In this document: one piece after another, positions 51,735 through 60,345 of the stretch
Position numbering within the stretch: the stretch's first letter is position 1
Layout: each line of letters opens with the position of its first letter
Origin: UBA4736 sp002404015
GTDB lineage: Bacteria > Chloroflexota > Dormibacteria > Dormibacterales > Dormibacteraceae
Length of the DNA: 64,000 nucleotides
Direction of reading: 5' to 3'
Assembly (NCBI GenBank): GCA_036747295.1
Contig: DAIOCN010000001.1
Span: 1-64,000, forward strand
The notes under the pieces: model-generated
The model's input: the letters and a program-made list of their open reading frames with translations, nothing else
Told to the model about the DNA's origin: nothing
Databases searched by the model: none
Position numbers and translations under genes: made by a program

Positions 51735-52083
51735 CTCGGCCGCCAGGCCGGGGCGGTGGCCACCGCGAGGAAGATCCTGGTGATCTCCTGGATGATCTGG
51801 TCCGGTTTCGGAGGCCGAGGGCTGCGGAGCCAGTGCACGAGCAGCTCGTTGGTCGCTCCGACCAGCGCCAGCGAGGACAGGCTGAAGTCGCGTCTGGGGA
51901 TCGCCCCCTGCCCTGCCAGCAGCTCGCTCTCCCGGCGGACGACCTCGGCGAACATGACCATCATCTCGCGCCGGTGGGCCTCCAGGTCCGCGCTCACGCC
52001 AACCGATTCCAGGAGGCAGACGCCGGCCCGCCTGGGGTCATCCAGCATCGCGTTCACAAGGCCCCGATCCCCGCCCGGGCTCG
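51735..52083 (-). pseudogene. decayed TetR-family regulator (C-terminal domain only)
   Basis: An open minus-strand frame encodes a segment resembling the ligand-binding half of TetR regulators (LVNAMLDDPRRAGVCLLESV; EVVRRESELLAGQG; SSLALVGATNELLVHWLRSP). The N-terminal HTH is absent: upstream DNA is occupied by the MmcQ-like gene. The frame has no stop of its own and runs antisense into the sigma gene. Both ends are therefore broken, consistent with a pseudogene. Confidence 0.6.
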
Positions 52084-52182
52084 CGCGTTCGCCATTGCCG
52101 TTGAACCGCCCGAGGGCGGCTGCACCTGAAAGTTGGCGGGATGGGGCCCGATCTGCCAAGGGGGCTCTCCGATGACCCGCGC

Positions 52183-52188
52183 TATCCT
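52183..52188 (+). promoter_or_regulatory. -10 box of leaderless MmcQ-like gene
   Basis: TATCCT lies exactly 6 nt before the GTG start at 52195, the same geometry as at 12338, 35430 and 59352. Confidence 0.4.
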
Positions 52189-52194
52189 GCCGGC

Positions 52195-52596
52195 GTGGAC
52201 CGCGAAAAGGTGAGGGAGTGGTGTCTGAAGCGCCCGGGAGTGAGCGAGAAGACGCCGTTTGGCCCGGACGTGCTGGTCTACAAGGTGGGCGGGAAGATGT
52301 TCGCCGCCTTGAGCCTGGGTGGGCCGGGGGCCAGGGTCAGCCTCAAGTGCGACCCCCGGTTCGCCGAGCATCTGCGGGCCCGCTTCGCCGGCGTGACGCC
52401 GGGCTATCACCTCAACAAGCGCCACTGGAACAGTGTGCAGCTGGACGGCGGGGTGCCTTCAGGGGACGTACTAGAGATGCTCGGCCACTCGTACACGCTG
52501 GTCGTGGAATCGCTGCCGGGGCGGCTCAGGGACGGGCTTGGGGAGGAGCCGAAGGAAGCCGTCAGTCCGCGAGGTCGCCGCCGAGCAGGCCCCTAA
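52195..52596 (+). CDS. MmcQ/YjbR-family protein (133 aa)
   Basis: A CyaY-like-fold MmcQ/YjbR protein: VREWCLKRPGVSEKTPFGPD, VLVYKVGGKMFAALSLG and HLNKRHWNSVQLDG are the family's conserved blocks. It may bind DNA or act as an accessory factor; its role is not established. GTG 52195 starts at the conserved helix. Its 3' end overlaps the convergent response regulator gene by 35 bp. Confidence 0.85.
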   Translation: MDREKVREWCLKRPGVSEKTPFGPDVLVYKVGGKMFAALSLGGPGARVSLKCDPRFAEHLRARFAGVTPGYHLNKRHWNSVQLDGGVPSGDVLEMLGHSYTLVVESLPGRLRDGLGEEPKEAVSPRGRRRAGP

Positions 52597-53020
52597 CCTT
52601 CATCGAGAGCTGGACCGGCGTAGTTCGCGACTTCACCAGGTAGTCGAGCGCGCCGAGGGCGAGGCCCCGCTCCAGCATCGCCGGCTCGCCGAAGTTGGAC
52701 AGGATCAGGACCCGGGTGGCGGCCAGCGCCGGCTCGGAACGGATGCGTTCCAGGACCGTGAATCCCTCCATTCCCGGGAGCCGGAGGTCCAGCAGCACGA
52801 GGTCGGGACGCGCCTCGAAGACCGCGCTCAGGCCCTGCACGCCGTCGAAAGCCTGGATCACACGGAAGCCGTCCGAGGCGAGCTGGAAGCGATACATGTT
52901 GGCGATCGCCACGTCGTCCTCGATCAGCAGGATTGTGCGCGGGCGCTCGTCGGGAAGCGCGATGTCGGCCCCCGCCCAGAGCGGTACGGCGCCAGCGCCG
53001 GCGGGCGGCCAGGCGATCAG
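52562..53020 (-). CDS. single-domain response regulator
   Basis: A receiver domain with acidic pocket (ILLIEDDVAIANMYRFQLAS), phospho-Asp in LVLLDLRLPGMEG, and YLVKS as the Lys motif; no output domain. The first canonical start (GTG 52912) lies after the essential ED pair. The start must be upstream, and the frame offers only a CTG at 53020, which overlaps the TGA of the kinase gene. An N-terminal ~23-residue Ala/Pro stretch would then precede the domain. Partner of the kinase at 53017. Confidence 0.85.
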   Translation of the reverse strand: MIAWPPAGAGAVPLWAGADIALPDERPRTILLIEDDVAIANMYRFQLASDGFRVIQAFDGVQGLSAVFEARPDLVLLDLRLPGMEGFTVLERIRSEPALAATRVLILSNFGEPAMLERGLALGALDYLVKSRTTPVQLSMKVRGLLGGDLAD

Positions 53021-54789
53021 GAGGCGTCCGCCAGCGGCACGGCGAGCGTGAAGACGCTGCCCGCGCCAGGTCGAGATTGGACGGTCAGATCTCCCCCGTG
53101 AAGCCGGGCCAGCTCCCGGGAGAGGTAGAGACCCAGGCCGGTACCGCCGATGTGGGCGGTGGCCGCGTTCTCGATCCGGCCAAAGCGGGTGAAGAGCCGG
53201 GCCTGGTCCTCGGGAGCGATACCGATTCCGCGGTCGCTCACTTTCACCATCGCGAGTCCATTCTCCCTGGCCACGCTGAGCACCACCTCGCCGCCGGCGG
53301 GGGAGTACTTGATGGCGTTGCTGAGGAGATTGGAAAGGATGGTCCCGATCCGCTCCCGGTCGACCGCGACCGGCACCGACTGCTCGGTCGACTCGAACTC
53401 CAGCGGATGCTCCTGGTCAGCCAGGGGACGCGTCATCTGGACGGCCTCGCCCACGATCTCGCGAAGGTCGCCGGGCTCGATGTGCAGCTTGAGCCGGCCT
53501 TCCTCGAGGCGGGCGGCCTCGATCATCTGCTCGACCAGCGAGTGCATCTCCTCCGACTTCTGCTCGAGGATCGGCAGCACGTCTCTGACCTGGTGGCTGA
53601 TGGGGCCCATGGACCCTGCGCCCATCATCGCAAGGTAGCCCCGGAGAACGGTCAGGGGACCCCGCAGCTCGTGGGAGGCGAGGTTCAAGAACTCAGTCTT
53701 GGTCCGTTCCAGGGAGGCGATGCGCTCGGTCAGGATCGCTCGGTCGAGCCCGGCGGTGATCGCGGTCGAGTACTGACGCAGCCGAGCGACCTCGTCGCTT
53801 CCGAACAGCGGCGTGAACGGCCCGGAGCTGACCACGAGCTTGCCGGTCCCTTCGTCGAGGGGCAGGTCGGCGACGATCGCGACACCGCCCCTGGCCTGGT
53901 CCAGCCGGAGCAGCCCCTCACCGGACTCCTGGGCGCGGGCCAGGATCGTCTCAGAGGATTCCTCCGAGAGGCCCCGGGTGGCCAGGATGATGGCGCGGCC
54001 GTCGCTGATAAGCCCGGCCTCGGCGCCGACGAGGCGGACCGCCCAGTCGAGCGCCTTCTCCGCCAGCGCCCTCCGGGTCGGGCTGAAGAGCAGCAGCTCC
54101 TGGATCGCCAGCCGGAAGCCCTCTTCCTCAGGCTCCCGCCAGATCCGGCGAACCCAGTTCGGGGCCGAGAAGCCGGCGAACAGCAGGGGGACGATCAGGA
54201 GAGCTATCAGCTGCGTCACGAGCGTCACCGTCTGGTTCTGGCCCACACCAGCCAGTGTCGGTATGAGAAGGATGCCGATCAGGCCGGCGTAGCCCATGCT
54301 CAGCGAGCGCAGCCGGGCGCGCTGGACCGCCGGCAAACCGCGCGAAGCGAGCCAGAACCGAACCGCCGGCTCTCCCACCGAGAGCGCCCAGACCAGTAAT
54401 ACGGCCAGCACTATGGCCGCCTGTAGCCGGCTACCGCCGCCGCGCGCCGGCAGCCCGATCACGATGGCCGCCACCCCGATGGCGGCGGTGGCGGCGATCG
54501 CGGCCAGGCGCCAGGAGCGACTCAGCGGGATGAAGGTGGCTCGGAACTCCAGGAGCGCATAGCCGGACAGCAGGAAACCGAGGATCTCGACGTCGACCAG
54601 CGCCGGGTTGGAGCCCGTCCAGGTCGAAATCCGGCCCAGGACGGTGATGGCCGCCAGGAGCCCCACTGCCAGCGCGACGAAGCCGCGGCGGCGGTTGCGT
54701 GTCCTGGTCCAGTCCCAGGCCATATACAGCCCGAGCGCTGCGAAAGCGGCCGTGACGAAGTACTCGAGGACTGTCAGGGCCTGGCGCAT
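53017..54789 (-). CDS. polytopic membrane histidine kinase with GAF-like domain (590 aa)
   Basis: Seven hydrophobic helices (about 5-220) are followed by a GAF-like sensor (about 240-360), HisKA (FLNLASHELRGPLTVLRGYL) and HATPase (ILSNLLSNAIKYSPAGG; DRGIGIAPEDQA; GGTGLGLYLSREL). The 7-TM N-terminus suggests sensing of a membrane-soluble or intramembrane signal. It is coupled to the response regulator at 52562-53020. Confidence 0.93.
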   Translation of the reverse strand: MRQALTVLEYFVTAAFAALGLYMAWDWTRTRNRRRGFVALAVGLLAAITVLGRISTWTGSNPALVDVEILGFLLSGYALLEFRATFIPLSRSWRLAAIAATAAIGVAAIVIGLPARGGGSRLQAAIVLAVLLVWALSVGEPAVRFWLASRGLPAVQRARLRSLSMGYAGLIGILLIPTLAGVGQNQTVTLVTQLIALLIVPLLFAGFSAPNWVRRIWREPEEEGFRLAIQELLLFSPTRRALAEKALDWAVRLVGAEAGLISDGRAIILATRGLSEESSETILARAQESGEGLLRLDQARGGVAIVADLPLDEGTGKLVVSSGPFTPLFGSDEVARLRQYSTAITAGLDRAILTERIASLERTKTEFLNLASHELRGPLTVLRGYLAMMGAGSMGPISHQVRDVLPILEQKSEEMHSLVEQMIEAARLEEGRLKLHIEPGDLREIVGEAVQMTRPLADQEHPLEFESTEQSVPVAVDRERIGTILSNLLSNAIKYSPAGGEVVLSVARENGLAMVKVSDRGIGIAPEDQARLFTRFGRIENAATAHIGGTGLGLYLSRELARLHGGDLTVQSRPGAGSVFTLAVPLADAS

Positions 54790-54948
54790 TGGATAAGTCA
54801 GTATGTAAGGAAACCCAGCTTCCTGTGAATAGCAAAACGTGATCTCGTCTCGGTGGCCGATGGTGAGCGCGATCAGGTCCGCTTGTAGATCGTTGCGCTG
54901 CCTAAAGTACGCTTGCGATGCTGGCCCCGGACATCTGCTGGAGGCGAT

Positions 54949-55560
54949 ATGAAACTGAGCCTGGTGCCGCGCGAGCGGCGATTCTTCGAGCTGTTCATCA
55001 AGCAGGGCTCGCTGGTGAGCGAGAGCCTCGACGAGTTGAGCAAGGGCCTACTGGAGGGCCGGTCCCGCCATCCCCGGCTGCGTGACCTGGAGCACGAGTG
55101 CGACGACGTGACGCACGCCATCTACGAGCTGGTGAACCGCACCTTCGTGACCCCCATCGACCAGGAGGACATCCTGGAGCTGGCGGCCTCGCTGGACGAC
55201 ATCGTGGACCTCGCGGAGGAGGTCGCGGACAAGCTGGACCTGTACCGCGTAAGCGAGGTCACGCGGCCGGCGCGCGAGGTCGGCGAGTGCCTGGCGGCGG
55301 CCGGGGTCGAGATCTTTCGCGCGATGGAGGAGTTGGAGGACTCGCGCGACCTGGAGGCCCGCCGGCTCGAGGTCCACAGGCTCGAGAACGAGGGCGACCG
55401 GATCAACCGGGAGGCGCTCGCCGAGCTCTTCTCCGACAAGGAGATGAGCGCGTCCGACCTGATCAAGTGGAAGGACCTTTACGACCTGCTAGAGAACACG
55501 ATGGACAAGTGCGAGCACGTGGCGAACGTGTTGGAGCAGATCAAGATCAAGAATGCCTGA
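54949..55560 (+). CDS. DUF47/PhoU-like Pit accessory protein (203 aa)
   Basis: An all-helical PhoU-like protein (MKLSLVPRERRFFELFIKQG; VTHAIYELVNRTFVTPIDQE; KWKDLYDLLENTMDKCEHVA), the standard DUF47 partner of Pit transporters. ATG 54949 has GGAGG at 5-9 nt. It overlaps the pit gene by 8 nt. It probably gates or regulates phosphate uptake by the neighbouring transporter. Confidence 0.92.
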   Translation: MKLSLVPRERRFFELFIKQGSLVSESLDELSKGLLEGRSRHPRLRDLEHECDDVTHAIYELVNRTFVTPIDQEDILELAASLDDIVDLAEEVADKLDLYRVSEVTRPAREVGECLAAAGVEIFRAMEELEDSRDLEARRLEVHRLENEGDRINREALAELFSDKEMSASDLIKWKDLYDLLENTMDKCEHVANVLEQIKIKNA

Positions 55561-56557
55561 AGTCTTCCTGATCGTGACGATCGCAATCGCCGTGATCTTC
55601 GACTTCACCAACGGTTTCCACGACACGGCCAACGCGATCGCCACCTCGGTCTCGACGCGCGCCCTTTCACCTCACCAGGCGGTACTGCTGTCGTCGGTGC
55701 TGAACCTCGTCGGCGCGGTCGTAACGGTGGCCTTCTTCGGCTCCAAGGTCTCCAACACCATTGCCAAGCTCGTGGATTTCAAGGTCGGCCTGGCCGTGAT
55801 CGTGGCCGGCCTGGTGGGCGCTATCGCCTGGAACCTGGTCACCTGGTACCTGGGCCTGCCAAGCAGCTCGACGCACGCTTTCATCGGCGGCCTGATCGGC
55901 GCCGCCATCGCCCAGGTGGGCGGCTTCGGAGGAGTGCGCTGGAGCTCCGTCCTGCAGACGGTGGGCGGCCTCGTCCTCTCGCCGCCGATCGGCTTCCTGG
56001 CCTCGGCCCTCTTCATGATCTTCATCTACCAGCTGGCCCGGAGCGGCCGGCCCGCCCCGCTGAACCGAACGTTCCGCCGCTTCCAGGTCATCACAGCCGC
56101 CCTCGTCTCGTACAGCCACGGGGCCAACGACGCCCAGAAGTCGATGGCGGCGATCGGCCTGGCGCTGGTCGCGACCGGCCACCTCCAGACGTTCGCGATC
56201 CCGCTTTGGGTCGTGTTCCTGGCCGCCTTCGCGATCGCCTTCGGCACCTACGCCGGCGGCTGGCGGATCATCCGAACACTGGGCTGGCGGATCTACAAGC
56301 TCGACCCCGCCACCGGGATGACCGCCCAGCTCATGGGGGCCACGATCATCCAGATCGCGACTGTGCTCGGCATCCCCGTCAGCACCACCCACGTGATCAC
56401 GGGCTCTGTCATGGGAGCCGGCGCCCCCCGCCGGCTGACCGCGATCCGCTGGGGGGTCGGCGCCAACATCGTCACGGCCTGGATCCTCACGATCCCCGCC
56501 GCGGCGGCAATCGGCTGGCTCTGCTTCGCCGTTCTCCACACGGCGCGGATAGGCTGA
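55553..56557 (+). CDS. pit: low-affinity inorganic phosphate transporter (Pit family, 334 aa)
   Basis: A metal-phosphate/H+ symporter of the PiT family with duplicated signature repeats: DFTNGFHDTANAIATSVSTR near the N-terminus and SYSHGANDAQKSMAAIGLAL in the second half. SSSTHAFIGGLIGA and VSTTHVITGSVMGAGA are the paired STH blocks. About ten helices. It is co-expressed with the overlapping DUF47 gene. Confidence 0.95.
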   Translation: MPEVFLIVTIAIAVIFDFTNGFHDTANAIATSVSTRALSPHQAVLLSSVLNLVGAVVTVAFFGSKVSNTIAKLVDFKVGLAVIVAGLVGAIAWNLVTWYLGLPSSSTHAFIGGLIGAAIAQVGGFGGVRWSSVLQTVGGLVLSPPIGFLASALFMIFIYQLARSGRPAPLNRTFRRFQVITAALVSYSHGANDAQKSMAAIGLALVATGHLQTFAIPLWVVFLAAFAIAFGTYAGGWRIIRTLGWRIYKLDPATGMTAQLMGATIIQIATVLGIPVSTTHVITGSVMGAGAPRRLTAIRWGVGANIVTAWILTIPAAAAIGWLCFAVLHTARIG

Positions 56558-56564
56558 CGGGGTA

Positions 56565-56661
56565 GAGCGCCAGAGCGCCAGAGCGCCAGAGGGCCCTTTG
56601 CCGGCCACCGGCCCCATCCCCCCCGCTGCGGATAGGGCCGCATCCCGGCGAGCGGCCCTAT
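56565..56661. repeat. 8-bp tandem repeat and hairpin
   Basis: GAGCGCCA is repeated three times (56565-56588). A perfect 10-bp stem (ATAGGGCCGC / GCGGCCCTAT) with a 10-nt loop lies at 56632-56661. The spacer separates convergent pit and thioesterase genes, so the hairpin may end both transcripts, although no T tract is seen. Confidence 0.6.
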
Positions 56662-56679
56662 AAACCCAAACAAGTGTGC

Positions 56680-57075
56680 TTAGCTCCTCGGCCAGAGCAC
56701 CAGCTGTGTGCACGTGAAGCGGGCGAGCAGCTTGCCGGTGGCCTCCTCGCTGACCGTGGCTTCCCAGAGCTGCGTCGAGCGCCCGCCGTGGACGAGCCGG
56801 CCCTCGCAGAGGATGGGTCCCTCGCGGACGGTGCCGACGAAATTGGCCTTCAGCTCGAGCGTCGTGAAGCCGGAGCTGCCTTCCGGGAGGACCAGCCGGC
56901 AGGCATAACCACAGGAAGTGTCGGCCAGCGCCACCACGGTGGCGGCATGCAGGAAGCCGTTCGGCGCGTGATGGCGCTGCTCGACCACGAGCCGGCTCCT
57001 GATCCGCCCCGCCTCCGCCTCCACAATCTCGATCCCCAGCAGGCCGGGCAGGTGGCCCTCGCCGATCCGGTTCAG
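56680..57075 (-). CDS. hotdog-fold PaaI-type thioesterase
   Basis: A PaaI-family acyl-CoA thioesterase: the catalytic block reads HHAPNGFLHAATVVALADTS and TLELKANFVGTVREGPI follows. The conserved leading segment EGHLPGLLGIEIVE lies upstream of the first canonical start (GTG 57024). I placed the start at the CTG at 57075 (then NRIGEGHLPG); an ATC 15 nt earlier is an alternative. It follows isocitrate lyase by 25 bp and may be in the same operon. Confidence 0.82.
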   Translation of the reverse strand: MNRIGEGHLPGLLGIEIVEAEAGRIRSRLVVEQRHHAPNGFLHAATVVALADTSCGYACRLVLPEGSSGFTTLELKANFVGTVREGPILCEGRLVHGGRSTQLWEATVSEEATGKLLARFTCTQLVLWPRS

Positions 57076-57100
57076 CTCGGCGACCGTGATCCTCGGTGTC

Positions 57101-58243
57101 TTAGACGACCTTGGTGGCCTCCAGCCCGAGGTTCACGCTCTTGCCGAAGCGGCCGCTGCCCATCTCCTCGCCGAGGTGATGGTGGTAGGGGACGCCGGTG
57201 AAGAGGTGATGGCTCCTGGTGGGGATCTCGCCATTCCCTGCCCACTCCTGGCGCTGCAGGGCCATATAGCCGTCCTGCTTCTCGGCCTTCAGGGCCTCCA
57301 GCAGGGTGCTCATCCCGTGGCCCATCGCATGCTGGCCGGCAAGGGTGATGAATATGAACTTGATGCCCAGCTGGGCCAGCTCGTCCCAGCTCAGTGGGTC
57401 GGGCTCGTTGAACCACTTGAAGGACGACGAATAGTTGAACGCGAAGCGCGCGTCCGGGAAGCGTTTCCGGATCTCGGAATGGAACTCCTCGGTCTGGGCG
57501 CGAGCGGCGGTCGGGAACTCGCACCAGAGCATGTCGGGCACCCCGCTGTCGAGGTAGCGCAGGCCGCGCTCGACCGCCAGCTGGAGGCCGCGGGTCGACT
57601 CCGGCGCCTCGGTGGCGGAGACCCCGTCCGTGCGGGCGATGATGATGAAGTCCTTGTTGCCGAGGTCGTCGGCCACGGCCCGCATCATCCGCAGCTTGGC
57701 CACCATCTCGTCGGCAGGGACGAGCGCCTTCCCAGCGATGTGGCCGCAGCGCTTGGGCATGACCTGGTCCTCGATGTGGGCGGCTGCCAGCCCGGCGTTG
57801 ATGTACAGCTCGGTCGTGCGCTGCACGTTGAAGATGTTTCCGTAGCCGACGTCCATGTCGGCCACCACGGGCGGGATCTCGAGGTGGCGGGGCGCCACCT
57901 CGTGCTCGGGGTCGCCGACGGCCATGGTGAGCTGGAACTTGCGCAGCGCCGACACGATCCGGCGGCCGCCGTCCGCGATCTCGACGCTCGAGTAGAGGTC
58001 CATGTCGGTGGTGCCCAGGTGGCCGATCGCGAAGGAGTAGCCACTGAAGTAGACGGAGTCGAACCCGTGATACATGACCAACTCGGCCCCGTGGGGGTCG
58101 AAGACGCCCGGCCCGAAGACGTAGGGCTGCGATTCGAGCTTGGCCCTCAGCACTTTGCTGGGATGCGCCCAGCGAGACGCGGGGACTTTGAAACCCTTGG
58201 GGAGAAGCGGGGTTGCGACCAGCTCCATGCCTGCCTCCTTCAC
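57101..58243 (-). CDS. aceA: isocitrate lyase (380 aa)
   Basis: An isocitrate lyase/PEP mutase superfamily barrel. The active-site signature is KRCGH (about residues 162-166). Other motifs are VVADMDVGYGNIFNVQRTTE, FIIIARTDGVSATEA and WCEFPTAARAQTEEF. It cleaves isocitrate to succinate and glyoxylate in the glyoxylate bypass. At 380 aa it is shorter than the ~430-aa enterobacterial type. A LysR gene upstream on the same strand is its likely regulator. Malate synthase is not in the window. Confidence 0.88.
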   Translation of the reverse strand: MKEAGMELVATPLLPKGFKVPASRWAHPSKVLRAKLESQPYVFGPGVFDPHGAELVMYHGFDSVYFSGYSFAIGHLGTTDMDLYSSVEIADGGRRIVSALRKFQLTMAVGDPEHEVAPRHLEIPPVVADMDVGYGNIFNVQRTTELYINAGLAAAHIEDQVMPKRCGHIAGKALVPADEMVAKLRMMRAVADDLGNKDFIIIARTDGVSATEAPESTRGLQLAVERGLRYLDSGVPDMLWCEFPTAARAQTEEFHSEIRKRFPDARFAFNYSSSFKWFNEPDPLSWDELAQLGIKFIFITLAGQHAMGHGMSTLLEALKAEKQDGYMALQRQEWAGNGEIPTRSHHLFTGVPYHHHLGEEMGSGRFGKSVNLGLEATKVV

Positions 58244-58365
58244 GTGCGGTTGCGAGCCGACCTGGTCGTCGAAGATAGGGTCAGCCGATTCATACCTCCC
58301 AAGCTATCAAAGCCTTCGATGGCACGAGATCGAATTCTCCGATCGACCTATTGACAGCCTCGATA

Positions 58366-59259
58366 TCAGATTTCTGGGGCGGCCTTCGACAGCAGCTCCA
58401 GGAACGCCGCGACGATCCCGCTGGGAGGTCCCGCATCGCGCCGCCGCATGGCTACGATGCTGCGCCGCATCGGCGCCGCATCCGTGAGCTCCACCCGGGC
58501 GAGGGCGCCCGCCGCCACCTCCCGCGCGACCGCCGTCCGCGGCAGCAGGGCAACCCCCAGCCCGCGCTCGACCATCTTCTTGGCCGCCTCGATATTGTCG
58601 AGCTCCATCAGCCCGCGCAGCGTGACCCCCGCCGCCAGGAAGGCGGCCTGCGTGATCTCGTAGTAGCTCGAGGTGCGGTCGAACATGATCAGCTGCTCGG
58701 CGCCCAGATTGGCCATTGCCGCCCGTCCGGCGCGCGCGAACGCGTGGCCAGGCGCCACCACCAGCACGAGCTCCTCCTCGTAGAAGGGCTGGAGCTCGAC
58801 GTCGGGGTGGCGGAGCGCGCGCCCCAGGCCCAGCTGCACCTCGTCCCGCAGCACCTGCTGGAGGACGTCCTCGGAGTGACCCGTTCGGACGGCGACCTCG
58901 ACTCTGGGATGCGTCTTCACGAAGCGGTCGAGCACCCCCGGCAGGATGTACGTGCTGACGGCTGGTGCGGCGGCCAGCAGGAGCTGCCCGGCGGAGGCCG
59001 ACTCGACCTCCTCGATCGCCCGCCGGCCGTCCCGCAGCGCGCGCACTGCGCGTTCGGCGAAGGGTTGGAACGCCCGGCCCGCGTCGCTGAGCCGCATGCC
59101 GTGCCGGGTGCGCACGAACAGGCGGTCGCCGATCTCGCGTTCCAGTGCGTGGAGGCGTGCGGTCAGCGTGGGCTGGGTGACGAAGAGGGCCTCAGCCGCG
59201 CGGCTCACGCTGCCGAGCCGGGCCACCTCCAGGAAACCTTCGATGTGCACCAGGAGCAC
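58366..59259 (-). CDS. LysR-family transcriptional regulator (297 aa)
   Basis: N-terminal winged HTH (FLEVARLGSVSRAAEALFVT followed by QPTLTARLHALEREIGDRLF) and a periplasmic-binding-like effector domain (EVAVRTGHSEDVLQQVLRDE; MVERGLGVALLPRTAV). It is encoded just upstream of isocitrate lyase in the same direction, so it probably controls the glyoxylate bypass. An ATAG-N9-CTAT dyad precedes it. Confidence 0.92.
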   Translation of the reverse strand: MLLVHIEGFLEVARLGSVSRAAEALFVTQPTLTARLHALEREIGDRLFVRTRHGMRLSDAGRAFQPFAERAVRALRDGRRAIEEVESASAGQLLLAAAPAVSTYILPGVLDRFVKTHPRVEVAVRTGHSEDVLQQVLRDEVQLGLGRALRHPDVELQPFYEEELVLVVAPGHAFARAGRAAMANLGAEQLIMFDRTSSYYEITQAAFLAAGVTLRGLMELDNIEAAKKMVERGLGVALLPRTAVAREVAAGALARVELTDAAPMRRSIVAMRRRDAGPPSGIVAAFLELLSKAAPEI

Positions 59260-59277
59260 GACTGCATCACCCCCTAG

Positions 59278-59294
59278 ATAGTGATTTGCTCTAT
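59278..59294. promoter_or_regulatory. candidate LysR box
   Basis: ATAG-N9-CTAT, of the T-N11-A type recognised by LysR regulators, lies 18-35 bp upstream of the LysR start. It is shared with the divergent membrane-protein gene at 59352. Autoregulation is likely. Confidence 0.5.
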
Positions 59295-59339
59295 AGGGTA
59301 AGCGCAGATCGAGGGTCCAAGCCTATTTCTGGAGCGCGC

Positions 59340-59345
59340 TACCCT
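59340..59345 (+). promoter_or_regulatory. -10-like box of leaderless membrane-protein gene
   Basis: TACCCT lies 6 nt before GTG 59352. The match to the -10 consensus is weak, but the spacing repeats that of other leaderless candidates in this window. Confidence 0.3.
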
Positions 59346-59351
59346 TGATCT

Positions 59352-59927
59352 GTGAAACGGGCGCGGGCCGTACTTGGCCTGATCATGGCGGGGGGCCTGT
59401 TCGCCGAGCTCGGCCACTCGCTGGCGTACGCACTTCGGAGGCCGGCCGACGTGCTCCCGACGGATCCGGCCCACGCCTACTTCCGGCTGGCCCTGGAGTC
59501 CGCGCTGACCGCGCTCGCCGCGGGCCTGCTCGTCTGCCTGCTGCTCCTCGGACTGGCCCGGCTCCTGCGGGGCCGGGTGCCCAGGTCGAGCCCGGGCTCC
59601 TTCGCGCTCCTGTTCACGTGCCTCCTGGCCGTCCAGATGGTGGTGTTCCTGGTCCAGGAGGGCGTCGAGTCAGGCGTGGCGCCGGGCATCGGCACGATCG
59701 CGCTTGGCCTGGTCGGCCAGCAGCCGGTGGCGCTGGCCGGCGCGCTGGCTCTCCGCTGGCTGTCCGCCCGCGTCCCGGCCGCCGTACGGGAGCTGGTGGA
59801 GCGGCCGCTCATATTGCTGGCCGAGCCGGCTGCCGTTCCAGCGCCTCTATTCGTTCAGTCGCCCGTCGGGTTCGCCCGGCGCTTCGCCGCGGCGGCCGCC
59901 TCCCGCGGGCCGCCCGTCTCCACCTGA
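59352..59927 (+). CDS. hypothetical membrane protein (191 aa)
   Basis: Four hydrophobic segments (LGLIMAGGLFAELGHSLAYA; LESALTALAAGLLVCLLLLG; FALLFTCLLAVQMVVFLVQE; IALGLVGQQPVALAGALALR) precede a Pro/Ala-rich tail. It begins a plus-strand group with a cupredoxin-like protein and a large membrane protein, which suggests a shared membrane or metal-related role. Family unknown. Confidence 0.65.
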   Translation: MKRARAVLGLIMAGGLFAELGHSLAYALRRPADVLPTDPAHAYFRLALESALTALAAGLLVCLLLLGLARLLRGRVPRSSPGSFALLFTCLLAVQMVVFLVQEGVESGVAPGIGTIALGLVGQQPVALAGALALRWLSARVPAAVRELVERPLILLAEPAAVPAPLFVQSPVGFARRFAAAAASRGPPVST

Positions 59928-59985
59928 TCGCAACGTTCTGATCAGGCGCGCCCACCTCATGCGCGCATTCACGGGAGAATCCAAA

Positions 59986-60345
59986 TTGAATCGCAACGGC
60001 CTGATCGTGGTCGTCGTCGTGCTCGTCATCTTTGTCGTGGCCGGCGGTGTCCTGATCGCGAAGAGCATCGGCGGCGGCGGCAAACAGGTGACCTACGACG
60101 TGACTGTCAGCGGCAACTCGATGACGCCGTCAGCCATGAGCGCCAAGCAGGGTGACACCGTCACCATCAACATGACCGGGGACAAGGTGGAGGAGGTCCA
60201 CCTCCACGTCTACGACATCATGTTCCAGCTGGGTCCGGGCCAGACGGTCAGCCACACCTTCAAGGCGGACAAGACGTGCGGCCCCTGCGACATCGAGATC
60301 GAGGCGACCAGCACCGGGATCGGCGGCCTGACGGTCAAGCCCTGA
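59986..60345 (+). CDS. membrane-anchored cupredoxin-like protein (119 aa)
   Basis: A TM anchor (LIVVVVVLVIFVVAGGVLIA) is followed by a beta-barrel domain with SMTPSAMSAKQGDTVTINMT, EEVHLHVYD and CGPCDIEIEA. The His and Cys residues fall where blue-copper ligands are expected, though the set is not canonical. TTG 59986 is preferred as GGGAG lies 9-13 nt upstream; an ATG at 59959 is the alternative. Its stop overlaps the next gene's ATG (TGATG). Confidence 0.7.
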   Translation: MNRNGLIVVVVVLVIFVVAGGVLIAKSIGGGGKQVTYDVTVSGNSMTPSAMSAKQGDTVTINMTGDKVEEVHLHVYDIMFQLGPGQTVSHTFKADKTCGPCDIEIEATSTGIGGLTVKP

